Shown piece by piece: positions 1 to 7,664 of a stretch of DNA of 64,000 nucleotides. Each line of letters starts with the position of its first letter. Within the stretch, counting starts at the first letter, position 1. Where the stretch lies: the NCBI RefSeq assembly GCF_900101435.1, contig NZ_FMZH01000004.1, positions 126,615-190,614 of the forward strand, given 5' to 3'. A model generated the notes under the pieces. That model saw nothing but the letters and a program-made list of their open reading frames with translations, was not told the origin of the DNA and searched no databases. The DNA is from Pedobacter soli (GTDB taxonomy: Bacteria > Bacteroidota > Bacteroidia > Sphingobacteriales > Sphingobacteriaceae). Both the position numbers and the translations under genes were made by a program.

Positions 1-94
1 GAATAATCTGGCAAAAGCGGTGCTTAAAGGGCTTTGGTGGAATTTTACGCATGCAAAGGACAGCAAGAATTTGGGCTGGGCTATTACGCATTAA
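1..94 (+). CDS. C-terminal end of a probable glycosyltransferase (partial)
   Basis: An open frame runs from the window edge (codons in phase from base 2) to a TAA at 92-94 and encodes about 30 residues ending in NLGWAITH, with a preceding LKGLWWNFTHAKDS stretch. Such tails are common at the C-terminus of family 2 glycosyltransferases, and the neighbours are polysaccharide genes, so a glycosyltransferase is the best guess. The 5' part is outside the window, no catalytic motif is visible and the assignment is tentative. It converges on the next gene with only 3 nt between stop codons. Confidence 0.4.
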   Translation, partial: NNLAKAVLKGLWWNFTHAKDSKNLGWAITH

Positions 95-97
95 AGC

Positions 98-928
98 TCA
101 TCTTAATCTTTTCAGGCTTGCAGAAACCGCATATCTCCCCAACAGGATTGCCGAGCGGAGAAACCCAATGCCTTCGCTTTCCCTGAATATTTTCCAGGTA
201 TAGCCAATTGCTTTAAGTTTGTTTGATGAAACAGAGTTTTGTCTAACCCGATAAAAAGCCAGTGGCTGGTTAATGCCATAACCTTGTCCGCATCGTTTTA
301 GCAATTGAAGCAGAAAGATCCAGTCTTCGTGACCGGCACGGCTAAACTTTAAATCGCCAATGGCACTTTTCAGCATCATCGAAGTCGAAAAAATAACCAC
401 ATTATGCGCAAGCAGGGCGTTATAATTCACCGAAGCGGGCACAGGGATCTGCCCTGAAATTTGTTTCCCCTGCTCATTAATGCGTTTATAGGCACAAAAT
501 GTAAGCGGCAGCAGTTCTTTTTCCATCAAATTTACCTGCCTGCTAAGCTTGTCTTTCAGCCAGATATCGTCACTATCCAGAAATGCAATATATTTTCCCT
601 TTGAGGCTGCCATACCTATATTTCTGGCATTAGCTACTCCGCCGTTTTCGTTGAGTGCAATCAAATGTATACATTCGTGTCTCTTAGTGAATACCTCCAC
701 AATCTGGCAGGTGTTATCGCTTGAGCGGTCATCTACAACGATCACTTCCCAGTTTTTATAGTCCTGGGCAATTACAGATTCCAGTGTTTCTCTTATAAAG
801 GCAGCTGAATTATAACAGGGGGTAACAATTGATACAAGTGGCTCCAATCTTTTCGGGTTAAGTCTTTTTGTGTGACCAAAATAGCTAAAATTTTGCGATA
901 AATGCATCTTTGCGCTCACAATATTCAA
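98..928 (-). CDS. Family 2 glycosyltransferase
   Basis: A GT-A fold glycosyltransferase predicted to move a sugar from a nucleotide donor onto a lipid-linked or surface glycan intermediate at the cytoplasmic face of the membrane. The 276-residue product has the classic N-terminal block PLVSIVTPCYNSAAFI at about residues 30-45, an IVVDDRSSDNT nucleotide-binding segment and the metal-binding AFLDSDDIW motif near residue 115. No membrane segment is apparent. The first ATG is used here; an ATG seven codons later (MHLSQNF) is also possible and would leave more room for the divergent promoter of the flippase gene. Donor and acceptor cannot be told from sequence. Confidence 0.88.
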   Translation of the reverse strand: MNIVSAKMHLSQNFSYFGHTKRLNPKRLEPLVSIVTPCYNSAAFIRETLESVIAQDYKNWEVIVVDDRSSDNTCQIVEVFTKRHECIHLIALNENGGVANARNIGMAASKGKYIAFLDSDDIWLKDKLSRQVNLMEKELLPLTFCAYKRINEQGKQISGQIPVPASVNYNALLAHNVVIFSTSMMLKSAIGDLKFSRAGHEDWIFLLQLLKRCGQGYGINQPLAFYRVRQNSVSSNKLKAIGYTWKIFRESEGIGFLRSAILLGRYAVSASLKRLR

Positions 929-959
929 ATAAAACCGTTACTTTAGGGCAGCTATTGAT

Positions 960-2486
960 ATGGATAGAAGACGTTTTGTAGTTAACCTGGTCTCCAATTT
1001 TTTTAGTGCACTTTCGGGTGTAGGTATTTCGTTCTTTCTTACACCTTACATTGTAGCACACCTGGGCAAAGAGGCTTATGGCTTCTTTCCTTTGTCTAAT
1101 AACTTTGTAATGTATGCAGGTATTATTACAACTGCTTTGAACTCCATGTCGAGCAGATATATTACCATCAGCCTCGAAAAAAAGGACATCAAAGAGGTAA
1201 ATGTTTATTTCAACTCCATCCTGTTTGGTAATTTGCTCATATCACTGGGCTTTATCGTGTTAAGTGCCTTATTCTGCCTGTTTATCAATAATATTCTTGA
1301 TATCCCGGCGGCACTTTTTCATGATGTACGCCTGTTGTTTGTATTTATCCTCTTTAGCCTCATCATTAATGTTTCTTCTGCCGTTTTTTCGGTTGCGGCA
1401 TTTGCGGTTAACCGGTTCGATAAGCTGGCTTACATCAATATCATATCCAACGTGCTAAAACTGGCTGCGGTTGCGTTCCTGTTTTATCTCTTTAAGCCGC
1501 AAATCTACTTTTTAGGGGTAGTAACCGTGTTGACGGCAATTTATATGTGTTTTGCCAATTACAGGCTTACCAAAAAACTGTTGCCCGAAGTGGTAATCGA
1601 CCGATCGTTTTTTTCCTGGAGTGCACTTTCGCTCATAGCGGGTTTCGGTATGTGGAATTCGCTCATAGCCTTATCAAACGTAATTAATACCCAGCTGGAT
1701 TTATTGATTGCCAACCACTTTTTTGGTGCTTCGGGTATGGGTTTTCTTTCGCTTACCAAGTTTATCCCCAATGCCATTTACATCCTGCTGGGGATTGTTG
1801 TACCCATATTTCTGCCCGAAATGCTAAAAGCCTATGCACAGGATGACATGGAAAAACTTAAAAGCACGCTAAACCTCTCGTTTAAGGCCATTTTTATAGT
1901 TGTGCTGTTACCTTTGGCCGTATTTTTTGTTTATGGCGGCGATTTTTTCAGGTTATGGCTGCCTACGCAAGATTCCAGTGCGCTCCATTTACTTTCGGTT
2001 ATCACTTTGCTGCCCTTTATTGTTCACGGCACTGTAGAAACGGTACACCATGTTTTTATCATTACCAATAAGCTGAGAATTGCATCGATCTGGGGCATTT
2101 TCATCGCTGTGCTCAACTTTATATTGGTGATCTTACTTTGCCTGTACAGCAGCCTGGGGATATACGCCATACCAGCTGCTGCGGCTATAAGCGGAGTGTT
2201 TAGTCACCTTACTTTTACGCCAATTTATGCCGCGCACTGCCTCAATGAGAAAAGGAGTTATTTCTTTTTAAAGATTATCAGGGGCCTGGCAGGTTTTACC
2301 TTTTTAATTGCGGTTACCTATGGCTGGAGAAGAGCAGACTTAATTACGGTCAACTCTTGGTTTACCTTTATCCTCAATTGTATATGCATCGGTCTCGTTT
2401 TGCTCGTAATTACTTTGTTTATGCAGTTTGATCGGGTAACACTGACTGATGGTTACAGGAAGATCCTTAAAAAAGTAAAGTTATGA
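960..2486 (+). CDS. Polysaccharide flippase (Wzx/MATE-like)
   Basis: A 508-residue polytopic membrane protein resembling oligosaccharide flippases of the MOP superfamily, which turn undecaprenyl-linked repeat units to the periplasmic side for polymerisation. The N-terminus (FVVNLVSNFFSALSGVGISFFLTPYIVAHLG) is typical of this family, and hydrophobic helices follow throughout, about 12-14 by eye. The stop overlaps the start of the next glycosyltransferase (ATGA at 2483-2486), indicating translational coupling. It diverges from the GT2 gene across 31 bp that contain a TACTTTAG -7-like box near 940. The transported glycan is unknown. Confidence 0.85.
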   Translation: MDRRRFVVNLVSNFFSALSGVGISFFLTPYIVAHLGKEAYGFFPLSNNFVMYAGIITTALNSMSSRYITISLEKKDIKEVNVYFNSILFGNLLISLGFIVLSALFCLFINNILDIPAALFHDVRLLFVFILFSLIINVSSAVFSVAAFAVNRFDKLAYINIISNVLKLAAVAFLFYLFKPQIYFLGVVTVLTAIYMCFANYRLTKKLLPEVVIDRSFFSWSALSLIAGFGMWNSLIALSNVINTQLDLLIANHFFGASGMGFLSLTKFIPNAIYILLGIVVPIFLPEMLKAYAQDDMEKLKSTLNLSFKAIFIVVLLPLAVFFVYGGDFFRLWLPTQDSSALHLLSVITLLPFIVHGTVETVHHVFIITNKLRIASIWGIFIAVLNFILVILLCLYSSLGIYAIPAAAAISGVFSHLTFTPIYAAHCLNEKRSYFFLKIIRGLAGFTFLIAVTYGWRRADLITVNSWFTFILNCICIGLVLLVITLFMQFDRVTLTDGYRKILKKVKL

Positions 2487-3217
2487 TACCAAAAATAATC
2501 CACTATTGCTGGTTTGGTAAAGGGGTAAAGCCCGAACTTGTGACAAGTTGTTTGGCTTCTTGGCAAAAATACCTGCCTGATTATCGTATTGTGGAATGGA
2601 ACGAAGAAAATTTTGATATCAGCAGTTACCGGTATAGTGCAGAAGCTTACCGCGAACGTAAATTTGCCTTTGTTGCTGATGTTTGCCGCCTATTTGCATT
2701 GAAAAGTATGGGGGGGATTTATCTCGATACAGATGTGGAGTTCTTAAAGCCATTGGATGAAGCCATGCTCAGTAATGTGGCTTTTACGGGCTTTGAAGAT
2801 AATCTTTTGCTTTCATCGGCCATTATGGGGAGTGAGCCCGATAGCCGCTGGATTAATGATTTGCTAACTTATTATGATGACAGGAGTTTTTACCTGCCCA
2901 ACGGAAAGCCAGATGTCTTGCCCAATACCGAAAGCATAACTGCTTTTATGAAAGCAGATAAGGGATTGCAATTAAATAATTCCTTTCAGCAAATTGAAGG
3001 TTATTGTACTGTTTATTCAAGCGAATTTTTTAGTCCTAAAAGCTGGAAAACCCTGAAAATAAAAGTTACAGCAAATACCTGTTGCATACACCATTTCGCG
3101 GCTTCATGGATTGCTGACTCAGATTACAGCCTGATAGGCAAACTGTCTAACCGTTTATTAGGTAAAAGAGTCTCCAATTTTTTAGCTAAAATATACAGGG
3201 ACCTCCTGGGGCGTTAA
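2483..3217 (+). CDS. GT32-type glycosyltransferase (DXD sugar-binding)
   Basis: A 244-residue enzyme with the GT32/capsular polysaccharide synthesis signature: N-terminal MIPKIIHYCWFG, then FVADVCRLFALKSMGGIYLDTDVEFL at about residues 82-107, where LDTD supplies the DXD metal-binding motif. The family transfers hexoses, commonly mannose or galactose, onto oligosaccharides. The start codon overlaps the flippase stop by 4 nt, so the two genes are almost certainly one transcriptional unit. Its stop lies 10 nt from the end of the convergent kinase gene, with no obvious terminator hairpin between them. Specificity is not deducible. Confidence 0.88.
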   Translation: MIPKIIHYCWFGKGVKPELVTSCLASWQKYLPDYRIVEWNEENFDISSYRYSAEAYRERKFAFVADVCRLFALKSMGGIYLDTDVEFLKPLDEAMLSNVAFTGFEDNLLLSSAIMGSEPDSRWINDLLTYYDDRSFYLPNGKPDVLPNTESITAFMKADKGLQLNNSFQQIEGYCTVYSSEFFSPKSWKTLKIKVTANTCCIHHFAASWIADSDYSLIGKLSNRLLGKRVSNFLAKIYRDLLGR

Positions 3218-3227
3218 GATTTCCGGC

Positions 3228-5444
3228 TTATTGATTGTTCCTGATAGTAATTTCTTCCGTCAATTCTGCTATCACCTGGTTCAGTACATCGTTTACTTCT
3301 TTAATCATTTCAGCCAGGTTAGCAGCAGAAACATGCCCCTCGTCCACGGCTTCGATTTCCCTTATGGTACGTTGAAGTGGCAAAATGGCCAGATGATCGA
3401 TGGTAGATTTGAGTTTATGGGCCAGTTTTGATACCTGTTCCAGATCCCCTTCGTTGTGTGCATGGTTGAGTTGATTCAAAGAATCAGGCATCTGTCCGCA
3501 AAACATTTCGATCATTTTGGTTACAAAATCTTCCCGTCCTTTACTGATTACACGCAGGCCATCGAGGCTATAGAGCGGTAAATCGTTAACAGGAGCAACA
3601 ACGGGGCCTGCCTTTTCCTGAATCCACTTGTCAATCACACTAACCAGTAACTCTTCGTTTATCGGTTTGGTAATATAATCGTCCATACCAGAGGCTAAAC
3701 ATTTTTCTCTTTCACCTTCAATGGCCGAGGCGGTTAGCGCAATGATTACGCCAGCGTATCCGCGCGCTCTGAGGGCCTTGGTGGTATCATATCCGTTAAG
3801 TACTGGCATTTGTATATCCATTAAAATAATGTCGTACACTTCCTCATCCAACATGTCAAGGGCTATTGCACCATTATCGGCAATCATTACCTGCGGACCA
3901 TAGCCAAGCAAAACGGTACTGGCCACCAGGCGGTTCATTTCGTTGTCGTCTACAATTAGAATTCTGCGTCCGGCAAATAAATCTTCGTTATGCACAACCT
4001 TTGTTTCTGCCGGTATATCTGCAGTTTTCCCTTTCTCCAGTTTAATTACAAAAGAAATTTCGGAGCCCAGGCCTTTCTGGCTTTTAACATTGAAATAGCC
4101 TCCCATTTGGGCTACGAGTTTTTGCGAAATGCTCATGCCCAAACCCGTACCGCCGTATTTACGGGTTACCGATTCAAATTCCTGGCTGAAATTATCGAAT
4201 AAGCGGCTTAAAAACTCGGGATCCATCCCAATTCCGGTATCTTTTACCAATACCTCTATTTCCTGGTGGGTATCAGTATCTTCAAGTACGGTAGCCGTTA
4301 ACAACACCGATCCTTTTTCGGTAAATTTAATGGCATTGGTCATTAAATTAAGCACAACCTGCGTAATCCGGTAGGGGTCGCCAATCAGCACCGAAGATAT
4401 TTCTATATCTTTAGGTGGAATGTAGTCGATTTCAAGTCCACGTTTAACAGCTTTGTGCGTAATTACCTGCATCACTTCGCTAAATACCATGGGCAGGCTG
4501 AAGCCAATATGCTCGAGGTTCAGCTTACCGGCATCGATTTTAGAAAGGTCTAAAATGTCATCAATAATAACCAAAAGACTTTTAGAAGCGGTTTGAACGG
4601 TTTGGAGATAATAATCCTGTTCGTCGGTAAGTGTTGTTTTAGAAAGTAGATTTGCCATACTGATAATGGCATTCATCGGCGTTCTGATTTCGTGACTCAT
4701 ATTGGCCAAAAACATGGCCTTAATACTGGCAGCACGTTCAGCATCTTTTTTAGCGTTAATCAGTTCCTGTTCAAAATTTTTGTGCTCACTTACATCAAAA
4801 CAGATACTGGCCCAGCCTATGTTTTGGTTACTTTCGTTGTAATTTGCCGCGCGGCCTGCCAGCCATAACCTTTGATTGCCCTGTGCATCAGTAAATACAA
4901 TCTCATGTAATTCGGCATCCTTATCTTCCGATTCCTGATTAACCACATCTTTTGAGAAAAAATCATTGTTAAACAGCAGATCGGGCATTTGATTGCGTAT
5001 ACTGGTCAAATCATAGCCAGACATATCGCAAAAGCGACTATTGGCATAACGTATGCGCCCTTCGGCATCCATTTCTATAAAGCCGAAGCCCATATTACCC
5101 AAAATCAGGTCGAAATGGTAAGTATTGGGTATGGACAGAATATCTGTAGTATAGTTTATGCCTGCAAAAAATAAAGAAGACTGATCTGCAGACTTTTCCC
5201 AGCTGCCACTTATTTGCTCATTTCCGTGCCTGATGTAGCTGGTTTTGCCCAAAGGTGGCTGCCCATCTCCATTTAATTCCTCCAGCTCAAAATAATCGTA
5301 CAGGTTTTCGTTCAGGCAATCTTTACAAAGATCCTTCAATTTATCGCCAATATGTAATATCTTCATATCGCCATCCAGCAGGATAAAATAAGGGAAAAGC
5401 CTGTTCAGTTGAGCAGGTTCAAGGGATAAAGAAAAGCCGTTCAT
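3228..5444 (-). CDS. Hybrid sensor histidine kinase (PAS-HisKA-HATPase-REC-Hpt)
   Basis: A 738-residue cytoplasmic signalling protein containing a full internal phosphorelay. The first ~105 residues (LFPYFILLDGDMKILHIG) resemble the PAS-like domain associated with haem NO-binding proteins; a second PAS follows at ~110-220. HisKA carries the phospho-accepting His251 (FLANMSHEIRTPMN). HATPase motifs are NLMTNAIKFT, DTGIGM and GGTGLGM (~365-437). The receiver (~493-610) has acidic pair DD 499-500, phospho-Asp543 and KP near 593. The C-terminal Hpt has His676 in LAHKLKS. There are no transmembrane segments, so it probably senses a cytoplasmic signal. It sits next to a response regulator and sugar transferase; a link to exopolysaccharide control is inferred from position only. 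Confidence 0.92.
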   Translation of the reverse strand: MNGFSLSLEPAQLNRLFPYFILLDGDMKILHIGDKLKDLCKDCLNENLYDYFELEELNGDGQPPLGKTSYIRHGNEQISGSWEKSADQSSLFFAGINYTTDILSIPNTYHFDLILGNMGFGFIEMDAEGRIRYANSRFCDMSGYDLTSIRNQMPDLLFNNDFFSKDVVNQESEDKDAELHEIVFTDAQGNQRLWLAGRAANYNESNQNIGWASICFDVSEHKNFEQELINAKKDAERAASIKAMFLANMSHEIRTPMNAIISMANLLSKTTLTDEQDYYLQTVQTASKSLLVIIDDILDLSKIDAGKLNLEHIGFSLPMVFSEVMQVITHKAVKRGLEIDYIPPKDIEISSVLIGDPYRITQVVLNLMTNAIKFTEKGSVLLTATVLEDTDTHQEIEVLVKDTGIGMDPEFLSRLFDNFSQEFESVTRKYGGTGLGMSISQKLVAQMGGYFNVKSQKGLGSEISFVIKLEKGKTADIPAETKVVHNEDLFAGRRILIVDDNEMNRLVASTVLLGYGPQVMIADNGAIALDMLDEEVYDIILMDIQMPVLNGYDTTKALRARGYAGVIIALTASAIEGEREKCLASGMDDYITKPINEELLVSVIDKWIQEKAGPVVAPVNDLPLYSLDGLRVISKGREDFVTKMIEMFCGQMPDSLNQLNHAHNEGDLEQVSKLAHKLKSTIDHLAILPLQRTIREIEAVDEGHVSAANLAEMIKEVNDVLNQVIAELTEEITIRNNQ

Positions 5445-5888
5445 GAAGATAGATTTTATTACTGGCTAAATTTATAAAAAAATAACCCGCTATAACAGTA
5501 CCCGGATAAATTTCGTATCTAAAAGCCCAATTTATCTATTAAAAAATTAGTTACAAACCGGTAATGCTACCTGTACATCCGCTAAATGTTTTTTGTACGG
5601 TTAAAAATATTGACTTTTGTCAAATATGACGCTCACCCACAGGGTTTTATGTATTCTTTAAGCGTTGATGAAAATAATAGGGAATAATCCGATTTTTTTT
5701 TATAATTGTACTACGACATTGATATCATCAAATTCAGACTGCTGGCATTTAAAAATCAGCTGTTCTTTTTTGAATTTAAAACTGGTCATAGTGATCATAG
5801 TGAAACCGTTTCCGTCTAGAATTGTTTTACTATTATCTTTTCCAGGCTGGTTTTATTAAAAATCAATTGACTACAATTCATCCCAATA
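5445..5888. other. 444-bp intergenic region between divergent signalling genes
   Basis: No convincing gene is seen here. The gap lies between the divergent hybrid kinase and response regulator and should carry both promoters. It holds an inverted repeat TTGAC-TTTT-GTCAA (5610-5623), a run of T followed by TATAATTG (near 5700-5709) that could serve as a -7 element, and a perfect 9-bp tandem duplication TCATAGTGA at 5786-5803. Either repeat could be a regulator-binding site; this is inference. Confidence 0.5.
5786..5803. repeat. Perfect 9-bp tandem direct repeat (possible operator)
   Basis: TCATAGTGA occurs twice in immediate succession about 85 bp upstream of the response regulator start. Head-to-tail half-sites with a 9-10 bp period put two DNA-binding domains on the same helix face, as in many response-regulator sites. 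No bound protein is known. Confidence 0.35.
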
Positions 5889-6293
5889 ATGACCCAGATC
5901 AATAATCCAAAAACTCGTTTACTCCTGGTTGAGGACGACGAATTTATGCAAGCCATACTGGAGGAAATCCTTGCAGCAAACTATCAGATCGATATCAGGC
6001 CTGACGGATTGAGTGCATTGTCTTTTCTGCAGAGTGGAAATATACCTGACCTTATCATATCTGATCTGAATACGCCGAATATGAATGGTCTTGAGCTAAT
6101 TGAACAATTAAAAGTTAGCGATTTTTTTCATTCCCTGCCTATTATGATCCTCTCTGGCGAGGAAAGTTCCGATAAACGGATTAAATGCCTTGATGCGGGG
6201 GCAGATGATTTTGTAATTAAGCCCTTTAACCCCGCGGAGCTCGAAGCCAGGATAAAAATGGTATTAAGGCGCGCAGGTAAAAATCTTTCGTAA
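5889..6293 (+). CDS. Single-domain response regulator (receiver only)
   Basis: A 134-residue stand-alone receiver domain. The acidic pair is at residues 16-17 (LLLVEDDEFM), the phospho-accepting Asp is Asp59 in LIISDLNTPNMNG, the conserved Ser/Thr region is IMILSGEE, and the Lys lies in DDFVIKPFNPAEL. There is no output domain, so it must act by protein contact or as a phosphate shuttle between Hpt proteins. Its TAA overlaps the ATG of the sugar transferase by 1 nt, strongly suggesting the two act together. That partner has a receiver-like N-terminus in which the catalytic residues have been lost. Likely phospho-donors are the hybrid kinases on either side. Confidence 0.9.
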   Translation: MTQINNPKTRLLLVEDDEFMQAILEEILAANYQIDIRPDGLSALSFLQSGNIPDLIISDLNTPNMNGLELIEQLKVSDFFHSLPIMILSGEESSDKRIKCLDAGADDFVIKPFNPAELEARIKMVLRRAGKNLS

Positions 6294-7495
6294 TGGAAAA
6301 TGCTGTGAAGCCTGATCAAATGAATAACCCGATCATTGCCCTGGTAGGTTTTGAAAAGGATTTTCAGCACATTGATTTTGATGCCTGTAATTTTGGCAAT
6401 CTACACATTGTTCATTTTGAAAATGGATTAAGGCTTGTGCAGGAATGGACAGAACAACAGTTAAATGTTGCAGCTGTTATTTCCAATAGTGAAATCCTCT
6501 CGAACGGTGGACTTTCTTTGCTCGAAACATTGAAAAAGAGGCAAATGCCTTCAACACCCTTTTTTCTGGTTGTACGGTATTTCAATGCAAACTTGAGGAT
6601 ATTGGCTTTAACAGCAGGAGTTTCAGATGTTTTCAGGTTACCGGTTGAAAAAGAACGTCTTGAAAAACGGCTAAACTTCCTGGTACAACACTGGACTTCG
6701 TTAAACCGCGAAGTTAAGATAATCAGCAGGCCGGTGTACCGTATCGGATTTGCCAAGCGATTGTTCGATGTGTTTTTTGCTGGCTTAGCGTTGATTTTAC
6801 TGTTTCCAGTATTTCTAATTGTGGCTATTTCGATATGGGTAGAATCGAAGGGACCTGTGTTTTATTATTCTTTACGGAGTGGTACGGGGTTTAAAGTTTT
6901 TCGGTTTTACAAATTCAGGTCGATGTATGTTAATGCCGATCAGAAGGTTAAAGACCTGAAACACTTAAATCAATATGATCTCGACCAGGAAAAAAAAGAA
7001 GTCCGGAAGCCAGAATTGCAGCTTTGCAACTCGTGTGTGGCGTTAGGCAAATGCCAATATCCTGTTTATGCCGATGGGGCTCAATGGTGTGAAAAGGATG
7101 ATCTGTACATCAATTCGCAAAAGAGCGGATCGGCGTTTTTTAAAATAGCCAACGATCCGAGGGTAACCAGGGTGGGGCATTTTATCCGGAATACCAGTAT
7201 AGATGAGTTGCCGCAACTTTGGAACGTGATAAAAGGTGATATGAGTATTGTAGGAAACAGGCCATTACCCATTTATGAAGCAGAGAAACTCACCACCGAT
7301 AAATATGTATTGAGGTTTGCCGCACCAGCCGGAATAACGGGTTTGTGGCAGGTTGAAAAACGAGGCCGGGGTGAAATGAGCGAGGAAGAGCGGCTGGTAC
7401 TCGATAATACTTATGCATTAAAACAAAGTTTCTGGAACGATATCAGGTTGATTTTAAAAACTATACCTGCGCTTTTCCAGAAAGAAAACGTATAG
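6293..7495 (+). CDS. Pseudo-receiver/sugar transferase fusion (initiating glycosylphosphotransferase)
   Basis: A 400-residue protein whose C-terminal part is a bacterial sugar transferase, the enzyme that starts exopolysaccharide units by moving a sugar-1-phosphate to undecaprenyl phosphate. Seen: a membrane segment at ~158-181 (RLFDVFFAGLALILLFP), FRFYKFRSMYVNAD at ~204-216, TSIDELPQLWNVIKGDMSIVGNRP at ~301-324 and GITGLWQV at ~347-354. Residues ~12-135 align with the preceding response regulator, but Asn65 stands at the phospho-Asp position and Leu116 replaces the conserved Lys, so this is a degenerate receiver. An insert between the two catalytic blocks holds Cys245, 248, 254 and 266, a possible metal site. 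Translation is coupled to the response regulator gene. Confidence 0.88.
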   Translation: MENAVKPDQMNNPIIALVGFEKDFQHIDFDACNFGNLHIVHFENGLRLVQEWTEQQLNVAAVISNSEILSNGGLSLLETLKKRQMPSTPFFLVVRYFNANLRILALTAGVSDVFRLPVEKERLEKRLNFLVQHWTSLNREVKIISRPVYRIGFAKRLFDVFFAGLALILLFPVFLIVAISIWVESKGPVFYYSLRSGTGFKVFRFYKFRSMYVNADQKVKDLKHLNQYDLDQEKKEVRKPELQLCNSCVALGKCQYPVYADGAQWCEKDDLYINSQKSGSAFFKIANDPRVTRVGHFIRNTSIDELPQLWNVIKGDMSIVGNRPLPIYEAEKLTTDKYVLRFAAPAGITGLWQVEKRGRGEMSEEERLVLDNTYALKQSFWNDIRLILKTIPALFQKENV

Positions 7496-7664
7496 CAGCA
7501 AAGTATAATTGTGAGATAAACAAGCTGCTTATTCATTTGCATGATTAAAAACAGCTCATAAAAAGGAAACCCCTGTGGCGCAGCTGCTATTTTTTTCACA
7601 TCTTTAAGCGGTAACCACCATCTGTAGGCCTGATATAAGGGCCGTTGAATAAAACATTATTGGA

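Noticed and set aside
7495..7530. Terminator after the sugar transferase (AGCAGC/GCTGCT)
   Set aside because: The stem is only 6 bp with a 24-nt loop and no T tract; too weak to call.
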